Below, piece after piece: positions 35,140 through 46,103 of a stretch of 64,000 nt of DNA. The notes under the pieces are model-generated. The model saw only the letters and a list, made by a program, of their open reading frames with translations, made no database searches and was not told where the DNA came from. How positions within the stretch are numbered: position 1 is the first letter of the stretch; every line of letters begins with the position of its first letter. This DNA is from Narthecium ossifragum (Eukaryota; Streptophyta; Magnoliopsida; Dioscoreales; Nartheciaceae): contig OY986969.1 in the NCBI GenBank assembly GCA_963920575.1, positions 5,342,001 through 5,406,000 on the forward strand, read 5' to 3'. The position numbers and the translations under genes were made by a program.

Positions 35140-35440
35140 AAAAACACGAGTATAATAAGACACAAACACGCGTATTACTAAAAGTAAAGACACGTACAAT
35201 AGATCCAAAAGACGCGTTTTATACTAATAAACACGTGTATTATAGCTAATAAAGACGCGTATTAGTAATATTAAACACAAGTATGATAGATCAAAACTAC
35301 GCGTACTTATACTAATAAACACGAGTATGATAGCTCTAAAACACGCATATTTTGAATAAAAAACATGAGTATATTAGATTTTCATGCATAAAAACTTAAC
35401 AGTTACCGAGTATCACACGTAATTAAATCTAACGACGAGT
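35140..35440. repeat. ACGCGTATTA-type array in Ulp1-like gene intron
   Basis: Degenerate units such as aaacacgcgtattactaa and aaagacgcgtattagtaat fill the intron between exons 4 and 3. Confidence 0.85.
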
Positions 35441-36639
35441 AATATCGATGATAACGACGTACCTCAGCCAGCTTAGTCTCAATTTTTGGGCTGGCATGGG
35501 CATTCTCGGTCGACCGCGGCATGGTCATGAATTGAACACGCCTAGGGGGTGCGTCTTCACGAGAGGACAGTGCATCAGAAGTCCCAGCCACTGTTGTATG
35601 TCTTCGTGATTGCTCGGCTTGCATGGAATGCCTCAGATACAAGGTACATTCCACATCGATGTAGACAAGCTAGAAATTATAGAAAACCAACAGTTGGTTA
35701 GTAGACATTCCAAACTAAACGGCCATAAATAAATCCGAACAATATTTTAGCTCGACATTACCCGTGTAGTCGTTCCTTGCGTAACAGTGTCGGTGAGGTT
35801 CTTTCTCCTCACCAGCTGTACATGACCCCACCTCATCATGCTTGCGTGGTATACTGTCCGCAACGGTTGGTGCCCTGCAACCGGTAATCTCATAATACCA
35901 TATGAGCAGAACAGCAGTGCACCCGCAGACATAAGTACATGCCCTTTTACTAATCTCACTCGTCTTTGACGACGCCCTCCACCGTCTGTGAGCCATGGCG
36001 ACCTCCGTCTTAAGGTGCTCGTGAACTGCGATTGCCCAGTCAATATTCTGCAGTGAGTAGAGATCTTCCAAAAGGGGCACCAGGTATGAAGGGGCGGTGT
36101 AGTTGGACCTCGGGAACAAGAAGACGGCGAACATGTAGAGAATAAAGAAGCGGCAAAAATCTGCAACATCCTCCGCTTCACTCTTGCCCTTGAGATCATC
36201 CAAGATCCCCTCGATATGACTAGACTGCAGGTCCAGCTCCTTGGTATGTCTACTGTAGAATGATATACTCCCGAGCTGCTGCCGCATCTTCTTCCGCTTC
36301 GGTCGAGAACCGCCCATAGGTAGGCCGAGGATAACTGCGACGTCTTCTGCTTTTAGCTCGACGTTGCTACCTTGGACAGTGAACCGTAAACCACCATTGT
36401 AATTCCTCATCATGTGGTCCAAGAGGACATTGTCAGGTCTTATCTTTGGCAAGTCGAACATATGGGCGAAAGGTGTCTCGCGAATTTTGGTTGCATGGGC
36501 CGATGTCATATATTCGCCGGCGGCCTCCTGTATCTTATGCGCGAAGCATCGGCTTGAGAAGGGAGTGCGGCCGACTTCCAGTAAATTGTCATCACCACTG
36601 CTTGTCTCTGCGGTTCACACGAGATAAGAGTTGGAGTTA

Positions 36640-37140
36640 AATAACGCAAATAAACAGCTTAACAACAGGTAGACGCAACAAAAAGTACGCATATAAACAA
36701 CATTAAGAACGCGTATAAACACCAATGCATAGAATACACCATATCAACGCGTAGAAACAACCAAAAGTACGCGTATAAACAAGTAAATGTGCTAATCTAC
36801 ACAACGAAGTTGAATAGCGCATATAAAACCCATTAAATACGAGTAAAAACTACAAATAGTACATGGATAAACGAGTAAATGTCCCAACCTACAATAGCGC
36901 GTATAAAAGAGTAAATAACGCGTATAAAACACCTTAACAGCGCGTATATAAAACAATAAGTACGCATATAAAAGAGACAAATTACGCGTAAAAACTAGTA
37001 AATAGCGCGTATAAAAGACCTTTACAACGCGTCGAAACAACCATAAGTACATGTAGAAACAACCATAAGTACGCATATAAACAAGAGCACATAGAAAACA
37101 CCAAAAAGACACTTAGAAAGAACAAAAAGTACGCGTGTGA
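36640..37140. repeat. ACGCGTATAAA-type array in first intron of the Ulp1-like gene
   Basis: The longest of the arrays: about 20 or more degenerate units such as aagtacgcgtataaaca. It fills most of the intron between exons 2 and 1. Confidence 0.88.
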
Positions 37141-37681
37141 ATGCTACATTTCTTAGCGCAAAACATTATGTAGGATACGGGGACGAAAATAATGGTATTT
37201 ATTTTTTCCACAATAGATGAGAGGAGAACTTGCCTTGTGCCAAAAAAAAAATTAAAAAATTAAAATTAAAAGGATTAAGTCGGGATGAACAAGGGCTTAC
37301 CAGAGTCCATGTCCGAAGATCCAGCGCCGGCATCCACCTCCGCCTCTTTTTTCGTCCGCTTTGGTCCCTCGGCTTTTCTTGCTTTCCCCTTGGATTTGGT
37401 GGATTTTGCCTCCATCGATGGAAATGGAATGGGTGGTACTCGGAAAAAGGTCTAGGGTATGAGAAACCCCTTTTGTCGCGATGGAAATCGAACGCAATCT
37501 CTCGATCTCTCGATCTCCCGGTGAAGAATGGAAGGGTAAGTAGAAGATTTGAAAAGCCGCATTCAAATCCCTTTTTTATGCGTATTTATCTGACGCGTCG
37601 CTTCATCTTCTCGTCGCCTGCAACCGCTGTATTCCTGGCTAATAGCGTCTTGCCACGTGTGGGGTGATGAACGCGACAGAG

Positions 37682-37893
37682 ACCCGTTTAACTGGAAAGT
37701 TATTATTATAACATACATGCCATGCCACGTCATGTGGCAGGGCATGGCATGTATGTGGTGTCATATGGGCATGGGTTAAGTGAGGGGTAAGATCGGGTTT
37801 TTCATGTCCAGGGGTATTAACTTGCAAAAAAACAAGGCAAATGTATTAAACCGGCAAAAGTGAACTTTGGGGACCCTAAAATGCAAAAAATTC
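37682..37893 (-). repeat. MULE right terminal inverted repeat
   Basis: Reverse complement of 27864-28077 with few differences; it ends GCAAAAAATTC next to the target duplication gtcatatcat. Confidence 0.93.
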
Positions 37894-37899
37894 GTCATA

Positions 37900-38096
37900 T
37901 CATTCTTTTATGAGGCTATGGTTATAAGTGAAATTTTTGTTGTCCTACATGGCGGAAGAATGTTCAAGGTGAAGCCTATGTGGCACCTATGTGACATGAT
38001 AATCCTAGATTGAGGGGGGTTTAGTGGGGGAGTTATTGGGTGGTTATTTGGGTGAGATTGGTGATTACCCTGCCATGTGGCAGGATAAACAACTAG
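37900..38096 (+). mobile_element. Helitron-like element at the MULE insertion site
   Basis: Homologous to 11834-12015 along its length. The 5' end is TCATTC after A, and a near-terminal hairpin (ccctgccatgtggcagg) precedes a spacer and CTAG, then T. Its first four bases lie within the MULE's 10-bp target duplication, so the MULE inserted exactly at its 5' edge. Confidence 0.6.
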
Positions 38097-38114
38097 TACA
38101 CTTATATACACCTA

Positions 38115-38292
38115 AGGGACGTTTGGCAACGTGGGATGCCAACGGATCCATGGGATGGGGGGACGCGTGCGCGTTTGGATCTCGCTTTTCCCGAGCGGAC
38201 GCCGCCCATGGTATCCGCTCATGGTATTCGCGGGAGCGGATACGACAGATATCATCCGCCGGATTCCGCATCCGTTGGATAGCCAACAACCC
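38115..38292. mobile_element. MITE rich in GGATCC/GGATAC palindromes
   Basis: Imperfect terminal inverted repeats (agggacgtttggc and gccaacaaccc) with a possible 3-bp duplication cta. The interior is GC-rich and self-complementary. It resembles 51145-51323. Confidence 0.55.
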
Positions 38293-38296
38293 CTAG

Positions 38297-38536
38297 TGAA
38301 CACATGAAGGGAGAGAGGAGGACAAAGAGGGTAGTTGCGGCCTTGCGGGTGATTACCGTGTCAAGTGGCAGGGGCCCACCTATTGTAATTTATGGAACGT
38401 GGGATTCTAGATGTTGATAGATCCCAAATCAAAGGATGAGATACAACTCATACCTAATTATCCTGTGTTCTTAAGCACCCAAGTAAGGAGTGGCACTACA
38501 CATACTTTACCCAAGTAACATAACTCACTCCAGTGC
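38297..38536. other. Upstream region of NSE3 with a decayed Helitron-like 3' end
   Basis: A degenerate hairpin and ggggcccaccta terminus at about 38350-38383 parallels the end at 27803. The rest has no visible feature until the TATA box. Confidence 0.4.
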
Positions 38537-38545
38537 TATATAAAT
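38537..38545 (+). promoter_or_regulatory. Probable TATA box of the NSE3 gene
   Basis: tatataaat preceded by ctccagtgc, about 480 bp before the start codon and just upstream of a pyrimidine- then GA-rich leader. It is the only good TATA match between the transposon remnants and the gene. Confidence 0.6.
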
Positions 38546-38597
38546 GGGCGGAATTCTCCATGGCTCCATTGCTCTCTTATCAGGTCGGTGGCTGAGG

Positions 38598-38598
38598 T

Positions 38599-38629
<31 letters not shown>

Positions 38630-38657
38630 GGGGAGAGGGAGAGGGAGAGGGAGAGAG
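38598..38657 (+). repeat. GA microsatellite in the 5' UTR
   Basis: A run of ga dinucleotides followed by ggagag hexamer repeats. GA tracts just downstream of the transcription start are common in plant 5' UTRs. Confidence 0.85.
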
Positions 38658-39017
38658 GTGGTTCCCATCTTGCCCTCTTGTTTTCCCCCTTTTCTAGGGC
38701 CTCAAATCTAGGGTTTGGAAGATCGCTTCTCCGATCGCGTCGCGGAGCCTCCCCTGATCCCGATTAGGTCAGTACTTTTTTTGAAATCATTTTCCCATGT
38801 TCACCTTTTACTTTGCTGCATCCACATATCATATGTCCATGCTCAAGCTTATATTTTTGCTGTCAATTTTTCATTATTTCCTGACTTTATCGGTGAAGTA
38901 AGAAATATGTGCGCCTTCATTGCATTCTATAATTTTGAGCCCTTGGGTACATTAGAGTTCATGAGACTTGAGCAATCTCTAATTGTTACTTGTTTTAAAA
39001 AATTAAACAGTTTCAGG

Positions 39018-41611
39018 ATGGCATATAACGGTGAGGACTTATCACAAATTGATATCTCTCAAGAGGTAAGGAAGGCAGTTTGCATCCTCTCTTTCGCTTA
39101 GATTCTTCAACCTTGACTATGCTAATGAAATCTGATGCATTGCAGGAGAAAGACAAGCTCGTAGCTGAAGTAATTCGCTACATTCTATTCAAGACGCATC
39201 AAAATTCTGGGTGCCCTATAAAGAGGGATGAACTGACTCAATTGATAACTAAAAACTATCGGCAACGTCTCCTTCCAACTCTTGTAATAAATGAGGCGAG
39301 AGAGAAGCTGTCTAGTATTTTCGGTTATGAGATAAAAGAGCTCCAACGCTCACGTCCTACCTCAAACAAGCAGGGTCGATCTTCCCAGCAGAGTGAGCTT
39401 CAACCCCCCCAAACCCTACTGTACCCTGGAACATCTATTTCACTTTGAAATAGTGAAGAAACATTTCATCATTTTGCTTTATTTCTTGAGGTAGTTACCC
39501 ACTGTATTGCCTTCAGGCGCGGATTTAAAATCATATATCATCACAAGTCAGCTACCTCCTAAGATCTATAGCAAATACATTGAGGATAAGGAGACTTCAC
39601 ATGTGACTGGTTTCACTTTTGTGGTGCTTAGTATTTTACATCTTGCAGGAGGCAAAGTTTCTGAAGGTATGTAGCTGACACACTCTATGGGCAGATGCTT
39701 ATTTGGTTAATGCTCTGTGGCTTGATATTGGTCCATATTGGATGAACTTACAGAAAACCTCTGGCATCATTTAAGAAGGTTGGGTCTAAGTGAGAGTGAT
39801 GAAACCCATTCAATATTTGGAAACACCAAGCAAACAATAGAGGCGCTTGTGCAGCAAAGGTAAGAGTTTGCATTGATGTTTTTTTTATCTCTACTAGCTT
39901 AACCTAGATTCTGTCATACAACACAACACTTTTCAACTGAATGAGGTTTAACGTCATCCTACTATAAATTGTTGATAGGTACTTGCAAAAGGAGAAAGTC
40001 AGTGGTCCAGAAGGCAACACCATGATGTATGAGCTTGCTGAGAGAGCATTAGATGAATCCATAAATAATAAACTGAAAGATTACATAGCACAGGTATGCA
40101 ATTAAGATTTAGTATCAAATACTGCCCTTACAACAACTAAATTCCCATTCTTTACGGTCTTAATGAGGATTAATGACTATCAAGTTAATTTGTAGCACAG
40201 AATGCACTATATTTGACAAAAAAGATCGAACTAAATGGAGGTGCTCCATGATGATGGCCTATTTTGGCACTTTAGATGTAAGGTGTGGTTACTACTCTGA
40301 GAATCTGTAGGAAGAGATATTCATAAACGTAAATAGAAAAACTCTCATATTCAGCAAGGGTATGATTATCTCGGCAGATTGTGATAGGCAGCACTAATCA
40401 AAACTTTGGCTATAGCTTCATTACTAAAATACTACGAGCATGAAACAATGTTTGACGAGATTAGTTCTTCTAATCGGCCAAACTTGCTTCTCTTCTGGTT
40501 AGGGGGTTTTACTGCAATATTTCAATATTAAAGACCCTCAAGAGCCATAGAAGGATTCAAAGGATTTTTAAACCATTATGTATGTGTTAGGATCACAACT
40601 TTAGTTACCTCGTACCATTAAGTCTCTAGCATCATAAGAGGGCTGCCGCCTATATTGAACTATCAAGAATTGTGTCAAGGCATATTGCCACATAGCACTT
40701 CAAAGTTTTCATCACACCATGGCTTCTATAGTTTTGTAATTGTTTAGTTATATCTTTACTTGTAAAGCTTCTTGGTTTTTTCTTCTGAGATTTTTCTGTC
40801 ACGGTTATTGTTTACTTTCTGCAATCTTTTTCGAATCTCAATGTAGAAGCACTGTAGGTAAGCAGCTATCAAGGAGTAGTAAATCAGCACTCATTCTTTG
40901 GATGAAATAGGACCTTACACTTCCTCGAAGAGGGTTGTGGTGTTATAATATCTGTGTGCAAACACCACCTAGAAAGTAACTTGTATTTTCTTGAAAGCAA
41001 AAACAAAGAAGGCTTTTACAGTACTCATGTCTTGACAATTGCATAAACTTTATGGTGCCTAAGTATGCCATCTGTTGTCAGAGAACAAAATGAGAAATAC
41101 ACAAGATTCAAGGACTTTGTACTTGCTTTGAATAATAAGATTGCCTCCTTAGATGCCTGGGGTAAGTAGGACGGACCTTTCTAAGTGGAATCCTCTAAGA
41201 CATGGATTAGGTTTGTTTGATGTTTTGTCAACTGCAATACATATAATTTCATGACCTGCCATCTTGCATGCTCACGATTGCTAGATGAATTAATGCTTCT
41301 GTTAGGTTATCCTTGCAGAAGTGATTGAGAGATGTAAAAATCTCGACTCTCTCTGTTTGTAGTATGTATTCCTTTATGGAAATACAGCACATTAACATGA
41401 TAGATATTCTAACAGAAGATGTGCAATAAATGTCCAAAAATTCCTATATTAGTTGGTTAGGCACAAATACTGGTTTTAATAACTAAGAATACTGTGTTCA
41501 GAGAGAACTTATTATAGATCCTTATTCAGTTATATAAGGCTCAATTTTCTTTTCTTTTTTTATGTTTTGCAGATTACAAAGAAGGATACTACAACTGTGG
41601 AGGTTGATTAA
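39018..41611 (+). CDS. NSE3: NSE3-type MAGE-domain subunit of the SMC5/6 complex
   Basis: NSE3 binds NSE1 and NSE4 and helps the SMC5/6 complex in DNA repair and chromosome maintenance in the nucleus. My exon model: 39018-39065, 39146-39392, 39517-39666, 39754-39859, 39979-40093, 41573-41611, giving 234 residues in frame with GT-AG sites, close to the length I would expect for plant NSE3. MAGE-domain features: EKDKLVAEVIRYILFKTH (N-terminal winged helix), ITKNYRQRLLPTLV, then TSQLPPKIYSKYIEDKETSH and FTFVVLSILHLAGGKVSE, and LWHHLRRLGL with VSGPEGN (C-terminal winged helix). The start ATG follows an acceptor (tttcag), so a 5'-UTR intron with donor at about 38766 is likely. The exon-2 donor gtgagc at 39393 must be used, otherwise a stop follows at 39446. 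The last intron is 1.48 kb. Confidence 0.93.
40094..41572 (+). other. Long last intron of NSE3
   Basis: 1.48 kb, AT-rich, with no recognised gene or clearly bounded repeat. Confidence 0.7.
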
Positions 41612-42397
41612 GACCCAGAAGAGTTTTGGAGACTGACTTATATATACTTGTGCAACCCAACTTTTGATCTCTTTTGTCGAAGACCCACTTGATGAATCAC
41701 ATATTTCTCCTTACCTCCCTACAGTGGCAATTTTGTGCTTCCAGCAAGCAACAAACATATGGCTTTTATGTTCTCGGAGTTCACCAAGATTTGTTAGTTT
41801 ATCAGCCTCTTTTTTGGTTATGAAAACTTCCACTTGAGCAAAAATGATTCCAGGTCACTGGTCGCTTTTCTTATTGTAATTTATGCTGGCCGTTTTAGAA
41901 CTTAGTTTGTACATATCAACCTTCCGAATAGCTCTTTTATTTCCAAAAGAACAGGATTTATTCTGGATTCAAAATTTCTGTTTTTCCTATTTCAATTTGG
42001 TACCACCACTGATTGTGCTTCAAAAATCCTTCTTAAAGTTGCTTCGAGTTATCGTCGGAGATCTTGGTTGATGGTGCCGGATGCCAGAATAAATGCAACT
42101 TCAACGGTGCCATATTTGGAATGCAGTCCACGAATCTAAAAGCTGAGGCAGAGTAACACATAACCTGGAGTGACAATTGGTATGCATAACTTGGTGAAGA
42201 GAGTTTAATGTTAGAGCATTTATGACAGATTTCCTATTTCATTCTCTATTTTGAGAATATGATTAGAAAGTGTTATCCAACAGATTTTTTATTTCTATAA
42301 TCATTCCATATCATATTCCTTAAAATCAACTACGTTCTTTATGTTTAGGAAATCAGAAAGCTCAGAAAGCGTTTCATATATTTTAAAATAATATTAT

Positions 42398-43461
42398 TTA
42401 ATATTCTCTCTCTTCAACAATGTCAACATAAACGATCCTGCTCCGTTCCCTTTTGTTGCCTCGCATGTTCTTCCTCTCCTCATCCGTAGCCATTTGCATA
42501 CCCTCATCGCCCCACTCTTGCTCCTCCATGGTCGGGAGATGGAGCGGGACTTCGTCCGCAACAATGACTAGATCCTCCTCTCCATCCTCATCACCCCACT
42601 CTTGCTCCGTTCCCTTTTGATTGAGATCATCCATCTCTATACCCACCCTCCCACCTCCTCCAACGAGAAGCGCACCGCCATCTCCATCCCTGACCACAAA
42701 TCACTTATCTTTATTGCCAAGAATGCTCCCGTCAAGGGGTCCCTGAAACCCTAGCTCTTAGATCTTCTTCCAAAACCCTAGACTTGCCCGCGCTCTTCTT
42801 CTTCGACGTCCTCACGGTGGCACCCGAAGGCGCGATGTAGTCCTCGTCGTCGATCCAACTTTCCGATGGCTCCACCACGGGGGGGTGCAAGGAGCCAGTT
42901 TTCATCCCCATCATCGACGGGGGCGGGACCTGGGATTTGGGTCAGTGTCAGAGCGGGCGAAGCCAAATGGATCGTGCGCGAAGATCCGAAGAGAAATTGA
43001 TCGTCGTCATCATCGGCTGTGAAGAACCGAATTTTTTTCGGTCCAATTTTTAAAGAACCGAACCGAACTTACATTGTTCGGTTCCAAATTATTTGGAACT
43101 GAACCGAACTCTATTACTAACCGAACCAAACTTTTTAAAGAACCAAACTTTTCGGGTTAGACCATAGGCATAGAAAAGTTCGGTTCTTCGGTTCTGACCC
43201 GAATTTTTTTTAAAGAACCGAACCCGAACCGAAACCCACTTTTCAGACATGTCAAAACTGAATTGAACCGAAGAACCGAAAAAATCGAACTAATTCGGTT
43301 TGGTTCTTCGGGTTCGGTTCGGTTTTGCTCACCCCTAGTGATGTGGTTGTGAGGAAGACTAGGGGTGGCGGCCTTGGGCAGTGGCACAGGGAGAGGCTTG
43401 AGGACGTCGTTGTAGAGATCACCAAACTCGTCGTCCTCCTCAATCTCCATGGGTGGTACAA
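42398..43461 (-). pseudogene. Fragments resembling plant FIP1-like polyadenylation factor
   Basis: FIP1 bridges poly(A) polymerase to the cleavage/polyadenylation complex. On the minus strand, from about 43450: MEIEEDDEFGDLYNDVLKPL, which resembles the N-terminus of plant FIP1-like proteins. After a GGTTCGG-repeat insertion (about 43020-43340) come acidic and linker frames: a frame with PGPAPVDDGDENWL (42966-42778), one with SESWIDDEDYIAPSG (42914-42732), and finally EQEWGDEDGEEDLVIVADE (42697-42398). These occur in different frames separated by shifts, so no intact protein exists. Absence of the rest of FIP1 and the position inside a TIR element point to captured exons. Identification is from memory of the family. 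Confidence 0.5.
43015..43340. repeat. GGTTCGG/CCGAACC-rich repeat insertion
   Basis: Dense copies of aaccgaacc and ggttcggttc on both strands, ending ttgctcacccctag at 43335-43340. It interrupts the FIP1-like fragment. It resembles hAT-like non-autonomous elements with caaaaccgaaccg ends, but I cannot identify a matching left terminus. Confidence 0.55.
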
Positions 43462-44037
43462 GGAGACAGTGCAAGTGACTGGTGATAAAAAAGGATGGAG
43501 ACTCTAGCAGCTGGGAAGTAATGGAACTCAAAACAGATAAAAACATGAACAGGTGTTGTCCTTTCCTTCTCTCAACCTTGAAGTCAAAAAGTGATTCCTT
43601 ATATTAGAGAATGACACCATATCACATTAAAGTTGAGATAGGGATAGAGAAGCTGTTGGAAATGCTCTTATACTATGAAGGAACCTTAAAATAGTTAGAA
43701 ATAGGAGACGAGCAAGATGAGAACAGAAAGAAGTGGACGTGGCCATCGGACTGTTCAAACAGTAAAACTAGTCTTCTTCATTATTACTTTTTTTTTATTA
43801 GTTGAGCCCGAATGCTAAAATCCTACGACATCAAACTATCCAAGACATTCATGTCATTCTCCGGAACCCAGTTAAACTGAGTTCCGCGTCAACGACACCA
43901 TCTCGTAATCCCATTAGCCCTAGCATTACAAGATCTAGGAAAATGCAAACATAAAGTTGACTCCAAAAACAAGACCTCCTTCTAAATATTACTCGTCATT
44001 GGCATAACCTCCGCCAACCAAACTTGAAAACCCTTCA

Positions 44038-46098
44038 TGTAACGACCCGAATCCTGAAGAGGAAACCTCATCCTCTAACATGACACGAGACGAAACACAT
44101 AGACTAATGATGCTTAATTAAAAGAAATATCATATGAGAAAAAGAAACTCTTATTGACAATCAAACTAAGACAATGTTCTGGAAAAGCGCAAGTGACTAA
44201 TAAGCAACTCGAACTTTAAACTAAAATAATCTTCCTAAAATGCCACATAAAATCTGATTAAACTGAAAGAAACTATAAACTAGTTCTAAATTCTTCTCTT
44301 CTCTACTCCCATCCCCGCGCCTACGCAGAATCTTGGGTATCTGAAAAAAAACCATCTATCTCATGAGCATAAAGCCCAGTAGAAAACAACACGTAATAGA
44401 ATGATATCCAAACAAAAGTGTTCGCAAAACAAAACCGAATTAAAATACATCACTTGAGAGAGAGAATGATCACATTTTATTAAACTTAAAAGCTGAACTT
44501 TTCATGCCCATAAATCACACTTAAAGCTTTTGTATGACATGAACTGTGATGCATGATATAATGAGATGCATCTTTTTGGCTCTACCGCCGAGTACTATAG
44601 CGGTGTCTGGTGATAGCACCCCACGTGCACTTGGGATAACTATCCTTACTCATGCTAGCATAAGGTCGAGCCTCGGCTCTTTCGGACTCAAACGCCCAGG
44701 ACCCACAGTTGGTCTCGACCAAACAATGAACCCGTAAAAGTACTCTTCCTTAGCTGCCCAGCCATGACAACTAAGGACATCTTAAATCTCATTCCACCTT
44801 GGTGGCAACTTTTGCTTGGCAAACATGCACACTATGCACATGCAATGCTTTTGAATATGTACTTGAACATGCTGAAACATATACATAGAGATGATCATGC
44901 ATAGTCATACATACACATGAGATGCGATGCTCAAAAACTTGACATCATAAGTTAGTAGATGGATGCACACAACTTGACATTAATCGTAAGTAAAACAACA
45001 ATAAGGAATGGATGGCAAATTTGAATTCTAACTTGCTATAATTTAACTGCATACTAGCTAAGGCATCCATACGATGAAAACTATGGATTTAGAAATAAGC
45101 ATAAAAGATTATAAATCCAATACTATACCACATGCACTGGAAGTACTAACTGAGATATAGACACTTAATAGACAATTTAAACTACCGAGTGTATGGTTAT
45201 AGGTATATCTTCCCATTGCTGTCCCTTTCTAAATTTCCTGGTGTAAAGCTTATCTATCTACTACAGTTTTCAACATTCGTTTAGGATTAATACTCATGAC
45301 TACACATTCTCATTAGTATCATCTTCTAATATGTCGTGAACTGAATTTTAAGGATGTAGAAATCAGCATAGCTTGCCTATCTACAAATATGAAAATATGT
45401 AGTTATAAAATCTGCAACCAAACCATGGAAAATCTGCTATAAAATATTTTGAAAATCTACTATCAAACTCTAAAAATCTGCTATGTATCTACTAGGAAAA
45501 CTGTAACAAGAATAAAAATCTGCGATTTGAATTCTGGAATCTGAAACCTGAATTCTGAAACCCTAACCCTAAAGTTTAAACACTAAAAATAGAAAAAATC
45601 CCCACTCAAGTTAGGGTAACAACTATTACATGTGTACCTACCTTACTTGTCCTTCAAAAGCCCTCGTATTGACCCTTGCAGCCAACCTAAAGCCCCCAAA
45701 GCTCTCTTGAAGACTTGAAGAAAGAGAGGAGAAAGATACGAATAAAACCCTAAAATAAGGGTTGTAGCTTTTATGGGTAAAAGGAAATCTGGATTCTAAT
45801 AATTAGAGTCCTAATGGATTCTAACCTAATCCAATAGGTTACTTATAAGAACTTAACCCCAACCTTTTAATAGGCTTAGTTGATTAGACCTAATTCTAAT
45901 TGGATTCAACCTAACCTATAGTTGCTGGGATTAGGTCTAAATAGAGCCTTAATTGACTCAAACTCTTACAATTAGGTTTCAAAAAGGTACATTAGGCTAA
46001 CCTAATCAACTAGGGTTACAATTAACTGATTTACTATACTAATTAGAGTCTTAATCCAACATGAACTCTAGGGCATCTCTAAATTCCGGGATTTTACA
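44038..46098 (-). mobile_element. Solo LTR inside the LINE RNase H region
   Basis: 2061 bp, flanked by cttca (44033-44037 and 46099-46103). Read on minus it begins TGTAAAATCCCGG and ends GGGTCGTTACA, a Ty3/gypsy-like LTR pattern, so minus orientation is likely. No internal sequence is present. The LINE RNase H reading resumes on the far side (RSCNARAN block near 43905). Confidence 0.82.
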
Positions 46099-46103
46099 CT
46101 TCA

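Larger units (their letters stand above)
31866..37415 (-). pseudogene. Ulp1-like (C48) cysteine protease gene of the MULE, apparently disabled
   Basis: Exons read on the minus strand: 37415-37301 (basic start, MEAKSTKSKGKARK), 36607-35762 (plant-mobile-domain/DUF1985-like; DVAVILGLPMGG, AVFLFPRSNYTAPSYL), 35669-35463, 35085-33496 (coiled coil, basic linker, then acidic repeats), about 32803-32640 (SPIVWEYC), about 32561-32220 (catalytic; VWFIPLH, FHWHLLAVD), and a last part with the Cys motif DCGAFVLKYE (Cys codon 32124-32126) and a basic tail ending at 31866. His, Asp and Cys of a C48 peptidase are all visible; such enzymes usually process SUMO-like proteins. Two in-frame stops interrupt exon 4 (34411 TAA, 33685 TGA), yet the same frame continues after each. 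The exon 2-3 phase does not fit with the splice sites I chose. Hence pseudogene is the likelier call. Its role in MULE movement is unknown. Confidence 0.75.
27864..37893 (+). mobile_element. Complete Mutator-like element (MULE) with transposase and Ulp1-like gene
   Basis: 10,030 bp with terminal inverted repeats of about 214 bp (27864-28077 and 37682-37893) starting GAAT(A)TTTTTTGCATTTTA. A perfect 10-bp target duplication gtcatatcat flanks it (27854-27863 and 37894-37903), in the 9-11-bp range usual for MULEs. It carries an open four-exon transposase on + (28391-31505) and a convergent Ulp1/C48-like gene on - (31866-37415). A 367-bp foldback MITE (33094-33460) is nested inside. Spacers and introns are filled with ACGCGT-core arrays. 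Plant MULEs with Ulp1-like genes are known (for example Kaonashi elements, which lack long TIRs, and melon CUMULE). Confidence 0.93.
42214..43667. mobile_element. PIF/Harbinger-like (Pack-type) element carrying gene fragments
   Basis: Terminal inverted repeats GAGCATTTATGACAG and its counterpart GAGCATTTCCAACAG extend imperfectly about 30 bp. They are flanked by TTA (42211-42213 and 43668-43670), the duplication typical of PIF/Harbinger. There is no transposase. The interior holds FIP1-like coding fragments on - and a GGTTCGG-rich repeat. A 3-bp duplication is weak evidence alone; the TIR match carries the call. Confidence 0.65.

Noticed and set aside
39393..39448. NSE3 exon 2 read through to the stop at 39446
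   Set aside because: Using the donor gtgagc after 39392 joins in frame to the next conserved exon and gives the expected family length.
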